A model generated the notes under the pieces. The model had not been told where the DNA came from. It saw only the letters and a list, made by a program, of their open reading frames with translations, and made no database searches. Positions 22,984 through 34,004 of a stretch of DNA of 64,000 nucleotides are shown piece after piece. Location of the stretch: assembly GCA_019775845.1 (NCBI GenBank), contig JADQAV010000003.1:372001-436000 (forward strand). The letters are read 5' to 3'. The stretch comes from Myrmaecium sp. VS I D KN 1. Taxonomy: Eukaryota; Ascomycota; Dothideomycetes; Valsariales; Valsariaceae. Position numbers and translations under genes: made by a program. Position 1 is the first letter of the stretch; every line of letters starts with the position of its first letter.

Positions 22984-23033
22984 CAAGGCGAGAACGGGTG
23001 CGGAAATGGTACATGGGGGGTATGGTTGAAGTG

Positions 23034-24382
23034 TCAGTGGGAGGCTTTCAATTCGGGCCGCGAGTCCCAAGTGCTCTGCCTGAAGTCAGTATCTTTCGTA
23101 GGTAAATGTAAGGGGGAACGTACCTTGTGCAGAGTCAAGCAAGCCCATAGGACAATGAAGGCATGTAAATACATGTATACGATTGCCCCAGGGAGGTACA
23201 GCAACCGAGCTGGCCGGTTGAAGAACGGGAGATGTTCCAGGAAGGTGAACGCGCTTGCGATCAGAAAATGCTCCAGCCATCGAGCAGCGAGGCGAGCGTC
23301 GGCTGTAGATCCCCCAAACAACGTCTCAGCCATGAGGATCGCAAGCTCCACCAGCACCTCCGCATCCGAAGCGTAATTCGCCGCAATATTCAGCGCAGCA
23401 TGCACGTACACACGCCGACAACCGCTCCGAAACGCAAACGCAACATCCCTCAGGTAAGACCGTGCCGTATCGCGCGACCAGCGAGTCACCTGGCGCACGT
23501 AGTTCGCGTCCGCGCAAACCGTGCAGTCAACGCGGGCCTCGTTCACGTTGAGGAATCCCGTCCGCCATCCGCCCTGGACGATGAAGCGGGTGAGCGCGTT
23601 GTCATCTCCGGTGACGATGCGATAGCGGCTCCGCCAGGTCTCGTGGCGCAGGGCGTGGTAAAACGCGTTCTGCTGCACGATCGCCGTCCGCACGGCCGAC
23701 GAGCCGCCCGAGAGGTTGAGGACCTGCCCGTTGTGGAGGTAGGCGAGCGCGGCGTGCAGGATCCGGCGGCGCGTCTGGTTTAGGGCGCCGAAGCTCTCCC
23801 AGATGCTCAGGCGCGGTTTCCCGGCGGAAGGGACGACGTTGCGGGGCACGGTGATGCCGCCCACGGATGGGTCGGAGAAGGCGTTGGCGACCAGGTGGAG
23901 GAGTTGTGGAGAAGGGTAGGTTCGATCGTCCGCGATAAGCGCGAGGTCGGTCCGGACGCTCTCGATGTTCTTGATCATCTGCTCGCGCGCTGAAGCCTGA
24001 GGGAGAGCGTGCATTTGGATCCGCTCGTCACCGATGCTTTCCACCGCATCTGCTATGAGGGCCTTCCCTGCCTCAGTGGTGGTCACAATGATTTGACCCG
24101 GACCGTAACGGAGCCATTCTCTAAGGATGGATATGAGCGCAGGCTCGGTGCCGAGAGTTATAATCAAAACCGTAACGTCCTCTGCCGTATATCTCGTTTG
24201 GTGCTTGACCTGGATTCCTGTATGTTGCCAGTAACCCCAGTATTGGATCAGGTCGAAGGCCAGACGACAGCAACGGCATGTGCTAGAGCTGTGTCAGTTG
24301 TTTCGCAGGCAATTCACATTGTAAGGACGACCTACCTGATAAGCCCAGAGCCAAAAGCTGCCCAGTTCAAGGACAGCGACAT
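23034..24382 (-). CDS. GT2 polysaccharide synthase (Cps1/hyaluronan-synthase-like)
   Basis: Three exons (24382-24336, 24282-23124, 23075-23034) give 415 residues. Motifs of processive family-2 glycosyltransferases are present in order: TAEDVTVLIITLG (nucleotide-binding start), LALIADDRTYP (metal-binding Asp pair), NLSGGSSAVRT, YRIVTGDDNALTRF (catalytic Asp) and RQVTRWSRDT, which is the QxxRW acceptor-site motif. The C-terminus has hydrophobic helices (FLIASAFTFLEHLPFF, AIVYMYLHAFIVLWACLTLH) expected in the membrane. Exon 1 is only 47 bp. The last exon of 42 bp gives KSTWDSRPELKASH; without splicing a different 15 residues would be inserted. Related proteins make capsule-like or cell-wall polysaccharide. 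At 415 residues it is at the short end for the family. It converges with the oxidoreductase gene. Confidence 0.88.
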
Positions 24383-25531
24383 AGCGTGTTTCTCTGCGTC
24401 GTCAATAGTGAGGTAAGACGACCGTCGCACAAACGAGGGGCTCCTGTCTCTCAGCAGCCCAAGTCTTATATAGGTAGGGTAACCGGGCACCACAACGCCC
24501 GGCTTGGCCTCGACTCGGCACCATGCATGCCTGATGATCGGGGGGCCACGTCGATCACTGCAACGGAGGGAAATCCTGCCGCATCTCGGATCCCAGAAAC
24601 TTCGTCCCTCACTACAGAGGATTCTCGATTCTCGACCGGACCTGTCAAAAACCTGCTGGTATGTATGTTATCCACGCCATGCGAACGCGAAACGATCCGC
24701 GTAGGCTGAGGAGGAGGGCACTCACGGCTTTTCCTCGACCGGCGCTATATCGCAATGGATAGCTAACCATCAACTCCTACATCAGCAGTCCTCAACCTCG
24801 AGAAACCCGGAGAAGAAGAAAAAAAACGCAAAGACGAGAAGAAACGATTCAAGATAGCAAAGTCGCCCCATTATCCAGGCGGAATTTTTATTTCACCCCA
24901 AGAAGAAAGATTATTTCCCAACTCCCCCCAACAATTCCCTTTTTTTAGTCAGTCGCAACGCAGGATATACCACCCAAAAAAAAGCCCGTTTCCCACAGAA
25001 TGACGAAGATCCAAGACCACGCTTCGCAAAAAAACAAACACCGATAACGTCAAGACAAGAACAAAGAGAAGAGATAAACGATATAAAAAAAAATCGGGGT
25101 AAATAATGAACAAGTGGAGGGAGTGCACGAACGCTCAGAAAAAAAAGGCTAGAGACCAAAACAACGCCGCAGGGGGGGAATGCGTGTCGAATGAACAAAA
25201 GAAAACAACACGAAGGATCATCGCAGACTTCCCGCCTCCGGGCCACTTCAGTCTATGGTCGTGGCCAAGTTTCGCGCAGGAAAAGCGGGACGTCCAAGCG
25301 TGTGGGGGAAGAGAAGCAAGGAAGAAAGAAAAAAAAGACGCCAAAGCCCAATGCTTCTAAAAGCCGCTCTAAAAGGATCATGCCCGCCGGAGCCCCTGAA
25401 AGGGTGGCGCGATGGAGAAAAGTTGCGGGAGAACATAAGGAGAAATAACGATCAAGAAGATGGAATGAGGTGGTTTTGCGGCTGTGAAAGAGCCGACACG
25501 ACGTGAAGAAAATGGCGAGGGACTGGACAGC
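24383..25531. other. Intergenic, 3' region of the PRM10-like gene
   Basis: About 1.15 kb. The segment 24830-25340 is strongly purine-biased on this strand with many A runs, probably the long 3' UTR and downstream sequence of the minus-strand PRM10-like gene. Open frames here are low-complexity and unsupported. Confidence 0.55.
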
Positions 25532-28432
25532 CTAGAAACTGAACAGCCCACTCCGTTTCTTTCCCAAGGGATAAACGAGGATGGCGCTCAGGAACAGTCC
25601 GACCGTGATGCCGATAGCAACCTGCACGACGCTAAACCCGACATTCAGCGCCACGCTGTTGACCGACGTATAATTGTCCGTCGCCGAGGCGGTGGTGGTG
25701 CTGGTACTCGTCGAGTTCCTGGTGATCTCATCCGCAGACTGAATGCCGCTGACTAAGCTTCCGCCCACGGCCAGACCGGACGGCACCTGGACGAAGATGG
25801 CGGGGAGCATGCTCGCTGCGGCAAGCCCCCAGCCGACGCGGCGCATGCGAGGCGTGAAGCCCTCGTCGGGGTCAACTATGGTGGAGGAGGAAGAGGAGGT
25901 GCGTTTGAGTGACAGAGACGGAACGTGCTTCTGCTTGAAGCGGCGCTGGATAGCCTTCCAACGGGGACGGAGCATGTTCTCCCACACGTCCATGGCGGCG
26001 TTGTTGATGCGCCGCTCGAGCCGGGCGTGTAGATTGGCGAGAGTACCGATGGCAAGGGCGCCGACGGTGTTCGAGATCTGCAGGTTACCGGGAAACTGCT
26101 GGGAGCTGAAATAGTTGACGATGTACCCGGCGAAAGCGATGACCAGCATGACAGGAAGTTGACGAGCCTTGGCTTGGTTGATGATGCAGAGGCAGAAGGC
26201 GAACAACGGGACGAAGAGGAAGTGCAGATGATCCGGCCGATCGGACATGGGGTTGTTACAGGTGGTCGAGGAGGTTGCGTTCTTGTCAGCGAGACCGTAG
26301 AGGACGGTGCCGATGGTGATGCCGAAACCGAGGAACAGGGAGTAGATGATCGCGTACACCATCCGAACAGAACCGGCGACGATATGCTTGGACTGAAGCT
26401 CCAAGGAAGCGCAGAGGACCATGTATCCCGGAAGAATGAGGGCGATCGATGACTGCGCGAGCGCGGAGAAACAGAACAGAGAACCTCCATTGATGGATCC
26501 GAAGACACGCGCCAAGAAAGAAGTGATGATCGCAGCACCGATCTCGAAGACATTGTTGTACAGGTCGGATCGGGGGGCGATGACCAGCTGGAGAGTACCG
26601 GTAATACAGCCTAGCACGAAGCACAGCGGAAGGTCAATCCACCGGGCCTCGAAAGCGAAGGGTCCGACCGAGGCGGAGGCCAGGCCGTGCATGAAGATAC
26701 AGATCCACTTGTTGTATCGCGGCTTAGCCTTCAACGTCTCTTCAAGCTGTCGTGTACCCTCTTCTACGCTGATGCGATCGTGGACCACGTTCTTGTAGAT
26801 TTCGTGCGTGTCGCGAAGCTTGCCGAGGTCTACACCTTGGGAGGTGCGGACAAGCTTGACCTCCGTGGTGTGAGTGCTCGAGTCATCGAATGACATGAGC
26901 ATGCACCCCGGAATGTAAAGAAATTGGCCCTCGATCTCCAGCACACGGGCGGACATCTTGAGATACTCCTCCAGACGATGGCTAGGGGCGCCATACTGCA
27001 TCAGTGCTTTGCACAGTTTCTGGAGGTACCTCTGCCGGGATACGATGCCATTGATATGGATTTTGATCTTGATCTCCTCCTCTTTGTTGGCCTTCGCGAG
27101 CTTTGCCAGCGCCGACTTCACGTTCTCGCCGCTCCTGGTTCTCTTTCCCATTCCGGGTCGCTGGGGCCTCGGTGTCGCTTTCAATCGTTCCTCGACTTCC
27201 TTTCCGAGGTCGGTGTGAGCTTGGGTACCGAGCATAGACGCCGACTCAATCAATTTGTCCATAGCAGAAGTCGATTGGCTCGCGCTTCTGCTGTACCAGT
27301 GCCGTCGAGGCGTACTGTATCCGGACTGAGGCGGCGAGTGATTGGGCGTCTCTCCCGTTATCGAGTTGGCACCGAGAGTGGTCGTGCTGGCGAACCGCTT
27401 GTGTCCAGACGGACCACCGAGACCAGTTTGGCCTCCCAGTCCTTGAAGTGTAGACTCTGATGCGGCCTGATTGTTATACAGCTTGAGAAGGGCGCCGAGG
27501 ACACCCCCTCGGTATTTGGCTGGCTTGGGGACATACTCTTCCTCAACATTTCGTTCTTCGATCGGGGTGCTTGGTCGTGATCGCAGGAGACTTGCTTCTT
27601 GTTGGAACAGGTCAGCGCGACCAGTATGCAATTTCAGAAGACGATCTGCTTCCTCCTGTGGGATCTTTAGAGTTCGCGCGATCGAATTGGCCTCGTCGTC
27701 GGTATCATAATCCGGTCTCTCCCTGGGCAAATCGATGAGGGGGATGCTTTCACCGGGCTCCTGCGGCCTCGCCGGCGTCTCGAGTAATGCAGTCGTGGGT
27801 AGCTCTGCAGATGATCGGCGCGAGCCGGGGGCCGAATGACTCCCCATCTTCAGGGCTGATTTGAGCGGGGCCCCGGATCGTCTCTTGTCTATCTCGTCGT
27901 AGGCGATGATGTCGGTGTGTGGGCGGTCCCTTGGCACGGCAGGCTTAGGTTTGGGGACGTACGGTTGGCCGAATGCGCGGTGGATTTCAGCGGACAAATC
28001 CTCTTCCGAGATCCCTTCCGGGAAGGTGGCAGCGATGGGTGAGTTGTACGAATTGGAAGCGGTGCTGGAACCAGCAGCACCTTCTGAGCGAGGACCTGCT
28101 CGCGAACTATCCGACACCTGGATCTGCGGCGCTTTCCCCTTGTCCCGGTAGGAGGCCGTGGAGAAGGTATCTGAGGGGAAGTTGGGTGATGAACCATGGT
28201 GATGCGCGAAACCCACGCGCTTCTTCTCACGGGGTTTGGGGGTGTTGGTCCCCGTGTTCGCGGCGGTATTGGTGTTGGTGTCGGTGTCGGTGGCGGGTGT
28301 TGAGTCCTTGGGCGAAGTGTCATTCCCTTGGACAGAACCGCTCCCGGGTTGGTTGGGATCCATTGTGGCGGGAGGGTCGGAAGAGGGCGCAGATGAAGCT
28401 GGGAGATTGGATGAACCCTCCAAGGGATCCAT
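25532..28432 (-). CDS. PRM10: PRM10-like / ThrE-family membrane protein
   Basis: An intronless frame of 966 residues. The N-terminal 430 residues are polar and probably disordered and cytosolic (PSGHKRFASTTTLG, RRHWYSRSASQST). The C-terminal 500 residues are the ThrE/DUF1212 module: first a soluble part (LQKLCKALMQYGAPSHRLEEYLKMSARVLEI, FLYIPGCMLMSFDD), then about ten hydrophobic segments such as GFGITIGTVLYGLADK, LPVMLVIAFAGYIVNYF and VVQVAIGITVGLFLSAIL. Bacterial ThrE exports threonine and serine; yeast Prm10 is pheromone-regulated, and its transport role is unproven. The tail ends GKKRSGLFSF. The complete absence of introns in a 2.9 kb gene contrasts with its heavily split neighbours. Confidence 0.92.
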   Translation of the reverse strand: MDPLEGSSNLPASSAPSSDPPATMDPNQPGSGSVQGNDTSPKDSTPATDTDTNTNTAANTGTNTPKPREKKRVGFAHHHGSSPNFPSDTFSTASYRDKGKAPQIQVSDSSRAGPRSEGAAGSSTASNSYNSPIAATFPEGISEEDLSAEIHRAFGQPYVPKPKPAVPRDRPHTDIIAYDEIDKRRSGAPLKSALKMGSHSAPGSRRSSAELPTTALLETPARPQEPGESIPLIDLPRERPDYDTDDEANSIARTLKIPQEEADRLLKLHTGRADLFQQEASLLRSRPSTPIEERNVEEEYVPKPAKYRGGVLGALLKLYNNQAASESTLQGLGGQTGLGGPSGHKRFASTTTLGANSITGETPNHSPPQSGYSTPRRHWYSRSASQSTSAMDKLIESASMLGTQAHTDLGKEVEERLKATPRPQRPGMGKRTRSGENVKSALAKLAKANKEEEIKIKIHINGIVSRQRYLQKLCKALMQYGAPSHRLEEYLKMSARVLEIEGQFLYIPGCMLMSFDDSSTHTTEVKLVRTSQGVDLGKLRDTHEIYKNVVHDRISVEEGTRQLEETLKAKPRYNKWICIFMHGLASASVGPFAFEARWIDLPLCFVLGCITGTLQLVIAPRSDLYNNVFEIGAAIITSFLARVFGSINGGSLFCFSALAQSSIALILPGYMVLCASLELQSKHIVAGSVRMVYAIIYSLFLGFGITIGTVLYGLADKNATSSTTCNNPMSDRPDHLHFLFVPLFAFCLCIINQAKARQLPVMLVIAFAGYIVNYFSSQQFPGNLQISNTVGALAIGTLANLHARLERRINNAAMDVWENMLRPRWKAIQRRFKQKHVPSLSLKRTSSSSSTIVDPDEGFTPRMRRVGWGLAAASMLPAIFVQVPSGLAVGGSLVSGIQSADEITRNSTSTSTTTASATDNYTSVNSVALNVGFSVVQVAIGITVGLFLSAILVYPLGKKRSGLFSF

Positions 28433-31400
28433 ATGCAGGTGGTGGTGAGCTTATTGGACGCAGGTGCTTTTGTTTTTTCTGCACTCAGGCGCGTTGGGAG
28501 GTTGGGATGGATGACGTAAAGCGGTGTTTGGGTGGTGCGGTCGAGGAACGTGATCGGGGGCGGAAGGGTTCGGCGGACGAGGCAACGGGCGGAGGTTCGG
28601 GGATTGGCATGCGGCGAGGGCGGGAGGGCGAGGGCGAGGCGAGCGAGCGGATAGAAGGCAGAGGAGGGCGAGGAAAGGAGCGAGGGAAGGGGATGGAATT
28701 GGAAGAGTCGGTGGGGAGGCGGAGGAGAAGTACTGGTGGTAGCGGTGGTGGAGGTGATCGAGCAGGATCAGGCTTGGATTTCTTTCTCCGACGACAAAGC
28801 CTACTAGTAGGTACACTGGTACAGTATCTATCCGTCCACTACGACCTCTACTAGTCGTACAGTAGGTAAGGTACCGACCTGCCTACCTCCTCCTACCAAG
28901 CGGATCGGGTCGCAACAGCGCTGCTCGTCGAGTAACAGAGGTCGACAGTCAAGCGGCGAGCGCCTGACCGGGGGGAGAGTCTTGACGCTTGGAGAGAAAG
29001 AATGGGGCAGCCCCCGGCCAGGGCCACAGAGCGTGCGCCGTCAGGAGGTTCTGGAAGGGGGGGCGGCGTGCGTGGTCGGTGGAGCATCGCGTCGAGGCTC
29101 TCGAGAGCGGATGGCGGATGAAGGGGAGATCAAACGTGAGCTTATGAAGATGCTACGGGATTTTGGAGGTTAGCCTGTCCCTCTGCCTCCCTCCCCGTCC
29201 CGCCTAGACGCGCCCACTCCCCTCTTCCCACGCATCCCCGACCACTCACCACTCACCACTCCCTCCCCCCCGTGCCCTCCCGCGCTATGATCAAAACAGG
29301 TGATAAGGTAGGGCAACGAACCTACCGCTAGGTACACGCACGCAGCAGAGAGTAGTAAAGATACACCACCACCGCCCACCGCCGCCACCATTCCGCCAGT
29401 ATTCCCCTAATAGGCATCCCGGCTGAAGGGCTCACCATCCTCTTAGCACTTCCGCCTCCTCCCTTGCCTAGCGGTATTGGGCCCACTCGCGGAGCTGCAG
29501 CTGCAGTAGTCCGTTGTAGAGTCGCGTCGTTGTTCCTAGGTACCTATATACATAGCCACCGAAAGAGGTCGAAGAATGATTCATATACTCCCAATGAATA
29601 TATATTTAGATGGGAAAAAGGGGGAAAAAGGAGAAAACAGTGGTACCGGATGTCGAGTGTCATTATTTCCAAAGGCCGAAGGACTACCGTACTTTCGTCT
29701 TCCTCCTACGAGTGGTAGCCCAACGCCAGAACCACTGTTGCTGCCGCCCTCCCTTGATCCTGCCGCTGCTGTACCTGTTCAGCGGGTGGGAGGTGCTCGC
29801 GGCTCTTGGACCAACACCAAATCTACGAGTAATCATGAGCGACCCTCCACCACGTCCCTATCTGATCCCATGTCGTTCCGTTCCCAGCGCATGCACGCCT
29901 CCCGTTCGGCGGAATGACGGATCACCGCCGCGCCCCCCCTCCCCTCACCTCCCTGCCTGCCTCCCTCCCTCATCGTAAAAAAGAAACAAAAGAGAAAGAA
30001 TCAGGGCACGGCATCCCGGAACAAACAACGTCGGCATCGGCGTGCATACAAACCGCGCGTTTGCGACGATGGAGCGTCGTAACCCCTTTCCCGCCGCCGC
30101 CGCCGCCCGTCACTGCCTACTGTACTTGTCGTAGAAAGAAAATATACAAAAAAAGAACGCTGCGACCGGAATCAACGGGAGAAGGAGACCGTCCATCCAA
30201 CCAATTGGCCGTCCGTCGTCGTCGTCGTTGGTCGTTGACAATTGCGCAATCCCGCCGGGCGCGCGCTGGGCTTGGCTGGCTTGGCTGGGCATGCATATGC
30301 AGGCAACCTGGCTTTCCGACGTCTCCGCTGGCGAATGAGCGTGCCCAACCAGGGGTTACAGAAAAAAGTTCTGGCATGCAGCCCAGGAACAAGGGACAAG
30401 GGGTGAGGGAGGAGGGAGGAGGGAGGAGGAAGGGGACTCCCGCTCCTCCTCCTCCTCCCCCTTGCGACCGGCAGCGGGCACATGCCTCTCTACAAACAGT
30501 ACTTCCGACACTGGCATTTTGTAGGATGAAAGCAGATATCTACCGTGCTACCCAACGGAAAGAAAGCTGGGCGCACGTGCCGCGGCTCAGATTGCACAAT
30601 ACAATGCTTGCTGGATGGAAGCCCAAAGGAATTCAAACATCCTCCAGTCAGCCGCACGACGTACCTGAGGATAGATAGGAGTAGTTTCACGAGGAAGCGC
30701 ATGTGGATGGTGGGATTTTCACGGAACCCGTCAAGCGCGGATGGATCCCCTCCCGGCCGGGCGGCCCCTTGGGCCGGGCATCTTGAGCCTGCCTTGTCGG
30801 TACAAAGATTGCTGCTGTTATGCACATGGCAGCCAGCCAGCCAGTCAGCCTAGCCAGCCCAGCGCAGCCCAGTGTGCCAGGCTCCGAGATGCGACACGCA
30901 ACACCACCTCCTCGCGTCTGTCTGTTCGAAAGATCGCTGTCGCTCTCTTGTTTTTCTTTGCGCCGACAATGTGGACAGCTAGTGGTGAGGTAGGTACACG
31001 GTCGAGACTGACAGGCGCGCCGCGCCGGAAGGACCTCGGTGGAGGCGGGGCTTCTCTCTACTTTTTTTTTTTTTTTCACCGCCGCTCTCCTCTCTACAGT
31101 GCGTAGAATCGCGTCCCTCCCGAGGCCATCCGCCAAGAAGGCGCTGAAGCCCTCTCTCTGCTTTCAGGCCAAAGAAACAAGCAAACACGAGCGTGAAACA
31201 ACCGATCGACACGCTGCTGATCGATCGCGAGGGATTTTGCGTGATTCGCTGTCGACAATCGCGTACGTATTGAACCACCGCAGCAAGCCCCCCCCGAATA
31301 GTGAGAGAAAAAACAGCGATCGCGGTTGGGAATGTCTATCGCGGTTCATGCAAGGCCGTTGTCGCCAGTCCATCGATTTGAGCAAAGCCCCTCCAGATAG

Positions 31401-33984
31401 GGAGCTGCTCAGCCTGCCTGCGTACGGACCCTGTCAGTGTGGCGAAATCTTCGCGAGGTTCTCCCGCCGCCGCCGCCGCCGCCGATAACCGGCGCTTTTT
31501 CTATATATAAAATCATGGCTTCCCGTGGTTCACCCTCCTTCCGTCTGTTATGGCTGTGAGGCTCATTCAGGCACGGCTGGTGCTTGTGATCGCCCAGCCT
31601 GCCTTATCTCGCGGTCTCCCGTCCGTCCCTATCTGTAACACCTGGTGACAAGCTGCTGGGTGGTGTCACTCCATCGAGAGACAGACAGACAAAACGCCTA
31701 TCGCTGTAGCCGACTTGTGTTTGACAAGGCAATTCGATGTGGCGTCGTGATCTCACCGCGCAGTTTGCGAGAACGAGGATCATCGCGGGAGGGCTTTCCA
31801 TCTCGTCGACCGGGGTTGGAATAAAAGGCCCTTTTCCGTGCCTTGATTTTTTCCATCTTCCATTCCATTTAGACCGTCATCACCGCCTCTTTTTTGCTTC
31901 TCAGCTTTCCTTCATCCGCAACAGGTGCCCACTCGCTACTGTACTACTTCTGTGTCTGGACCGAAGAGCCTACGTGTCACACCGTGCTTCTCCACATCTC
32001 CCCGCCTGCTGCGGCCGCTACTACAGTACAGATGCCTTCCTTTCTTCCGCCCTCGCGATCCATGTTCAGCGCTCCGTTCAACGACCCGCCCACGCGCATC
32101 GAGCGAGGGCGTGATCAGCGTAGGCATCGGGGGACTGATCAAGCAGTGGTCTCTCTCCCATGAAGTGAGGAGCGCAAATCGACACGTCCAAAAGAGATCC
32201 GTGACATGTTTGCGTGCCCGTCACCTGAAGTTTTAGGACCGAGGCCATCGTGGCAACGTGCACCCAGAAGCCGCTGCAGCTGTGACTCGGTTCACGATGC
32301 CACGCATCGTTCAGCTCCACGTCGTGGGTCGAGCGGGACGATGGAGAGCGGGGATGAGGCGGGATGAGGTGGTCACGGACCGCCGCATCTTCCGGTCGCC
32401 GGCGGGCGCGGCGGTCTCCCGCCGCCCGAAGGCCCCGCCGTTTTCCGCGACTTCCATCGACGACCACCTGAGCAGCTCGCCCAAATCTTGGCCAAGCTCC
32501 CTTCCTCATCCTCCTCATGCCACACGTTGAGGTCAAGAGCACCTTCACCCGGAGCGCTTCACTGGCAGACCAGACAGCGACGAAGCTGGTCACCTGGAAT
32601 CAGGAGGCTATACCTTGTACAGGACGCCTCCGACTAACGCTTCCCTTCCTCCGCCGGACCGTATCGTCTTGCCACGGTTAAGGTGCGTGCGAGGCAAAGC
32701 TTGTGCTGACTTTCTACTACGATGAAGACGGTACTGGAGTTGCAGTACTGGATGTTGCTGCGAGTGCAGGAGCAACAGCAACCACGGCTTAAAGCTTAAG
32801 CCGCAAGCCGTGGTACAGTGCTCACCATCACGCTGGACAATAAGTTTGCCGGCATCGACGGTGATGACGATCAATCCCACGCTGGTAAGAAGGCGACGGA
32901 GATTGTTGCCTGGAGGGTCTCATTCCCTCCGCAGTTGTTCCTCGGCCTCTGTCTTCCTTTCTACGTTTTCCTCTCCGCGAGCAGTTGTTGCTCATGCCTT
33001 CTTCCTGAGGACGTGATACCCCTTCTCCACTGCCGCTATCATTGCGTGTTTAGAAGGTATTGTCTGCCAGCTTCAACCATGCCAAATTCACGATTCTAAT
33101 CTTGCCATACCCTCCTTGAAGTACGATCCGGTCTTCCTTTAATCATGTTCTTCGATCGCAAATCTTGGGTGGTTATGGTTCCACCATTGGCCGACGCGAT
33201 CTGCTGATCTTGCGACGAGGCTGCAGGAGCGTTCTGAGATGCCATCGATATTTTCCCTCTGCACGCTTCCAAGGGCTTGGAAAAACAGCAGCGATGCAAG
33301 CCGACTCAACAGCTGCCTATAAATGTGTTTATAATAGTCCCAAATGCAAACAGAGCCCTGCAGCTGTTCGTTCCGCGGGGTATATCTCTTCCAGTGGCTA
33401 AGCGCTGGGCATGCCGCCTCGTCCCGATCCGGGAACCATCCTGGACTGTAAGCGCCCATCGTGCAGCGCGCTCAGAACCCTCCATCTTCCACAGCCTACA
33501 GCGCCAGAGCAGCATCGCGCCATGAGTGAGGCTCGCTCTGTTTCTAAGCGCCAAGCTGCATGCTTCTGCTGTCAAGGGCGACGCCTCAGCGCATGGCGCT
33601 GCGGATGATGTTGTTGGCTGCTGGACATACATATCCTATTGTCCCACGTTCTCCCTACTACCTTTTCCCTTCCCTTCCCTAATCCATTCTGCCACGATCA
33701 TTTTGAGACGCATTTCGTCTGACGCGTTTTCCCTTTGCTTTTCCTTTCATTTCGTTTTTTCCCTTCTTCCATTATTCTTTTTTTCTCATTCTTCACTTGG
33801 TTAGCTGTTGATCGGCTGAGTCTCCTTTTCGGTGGCTTTTCCTAATGGTGTAATACTAGCAGGTCAGTATCACACAGAAAACTGCAGCATAATCATCATC
33901 ATCACTCCTTGCCCTCGAGTAACATCATTATCTGCATGGAGAAGACGGACGTCTAAGAGACCATGCATACAGATCCGGTAAAAT
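28433..33984. other. 5.5 kb region with no supported protein gene
   Basis: No open frame here carries a recognisable domain. The region has purine-rich blocks (28540-28760, 30410-30440), poly-Y and poly-T runs (31063-31078, 33640-33790), many AGCC repeats (30830-30870) and several TAGGTA/TACCTA palindromic words (28800-28890, 29305-29345, 29540-29550, 30990). A 20-codon ATG frame at about 29112 (MADEGEIKRELMKML) could be an exon or a short ORF but is unsupported. Parts are probably the long 5' leader of the CFEM gene, the PRM10 upstream region, or non-coding transcripts. Confidence 0.5.
33936..33956 (+). promoter_or_regulatory. Upstream ORF 1 of the CFEM gene
   Basis: A six-codon ATG frame (MEKTDV then stop) lies 28 bp before the CFEM start codon. 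If within the transcript it would be scanned first by ribosomes. Transcript extent is inferred. Confidence 0.5.
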
Positions 33985-34004
33985 ATGCTCTTCGGCTTTC
34001 ATAG
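33963..34004 (+). promoter_or_regulatory. Upstream ORF 2 overlapping the CFEM start
   Basis: A 13-codon ATG frame (begins MHTDPVKYALRL) starts 22 bp before the main ATG at 33985 and stops 17 bp after it in a different frame. Ribosomes that use it cannot simply re-initiate at 33985, so it should repress the main ORF unless bypassed. Confidence 0.55.

Noticed and set aside
21969-24382. Secondary-metabolite cluster from a CmcJ-type enzyme next to a GT2 synthase
   Set aside because: No PKS, NRPS, terpene synthase, cluster regulator or dedicated transporter next to them; two genes do not make a cluster.
27973-28854. 293-codon plus-strand frame over the PRM10 start
   Set aside because: Antisense to the PRM10 N-terminus and purine-rich leader; no domain.
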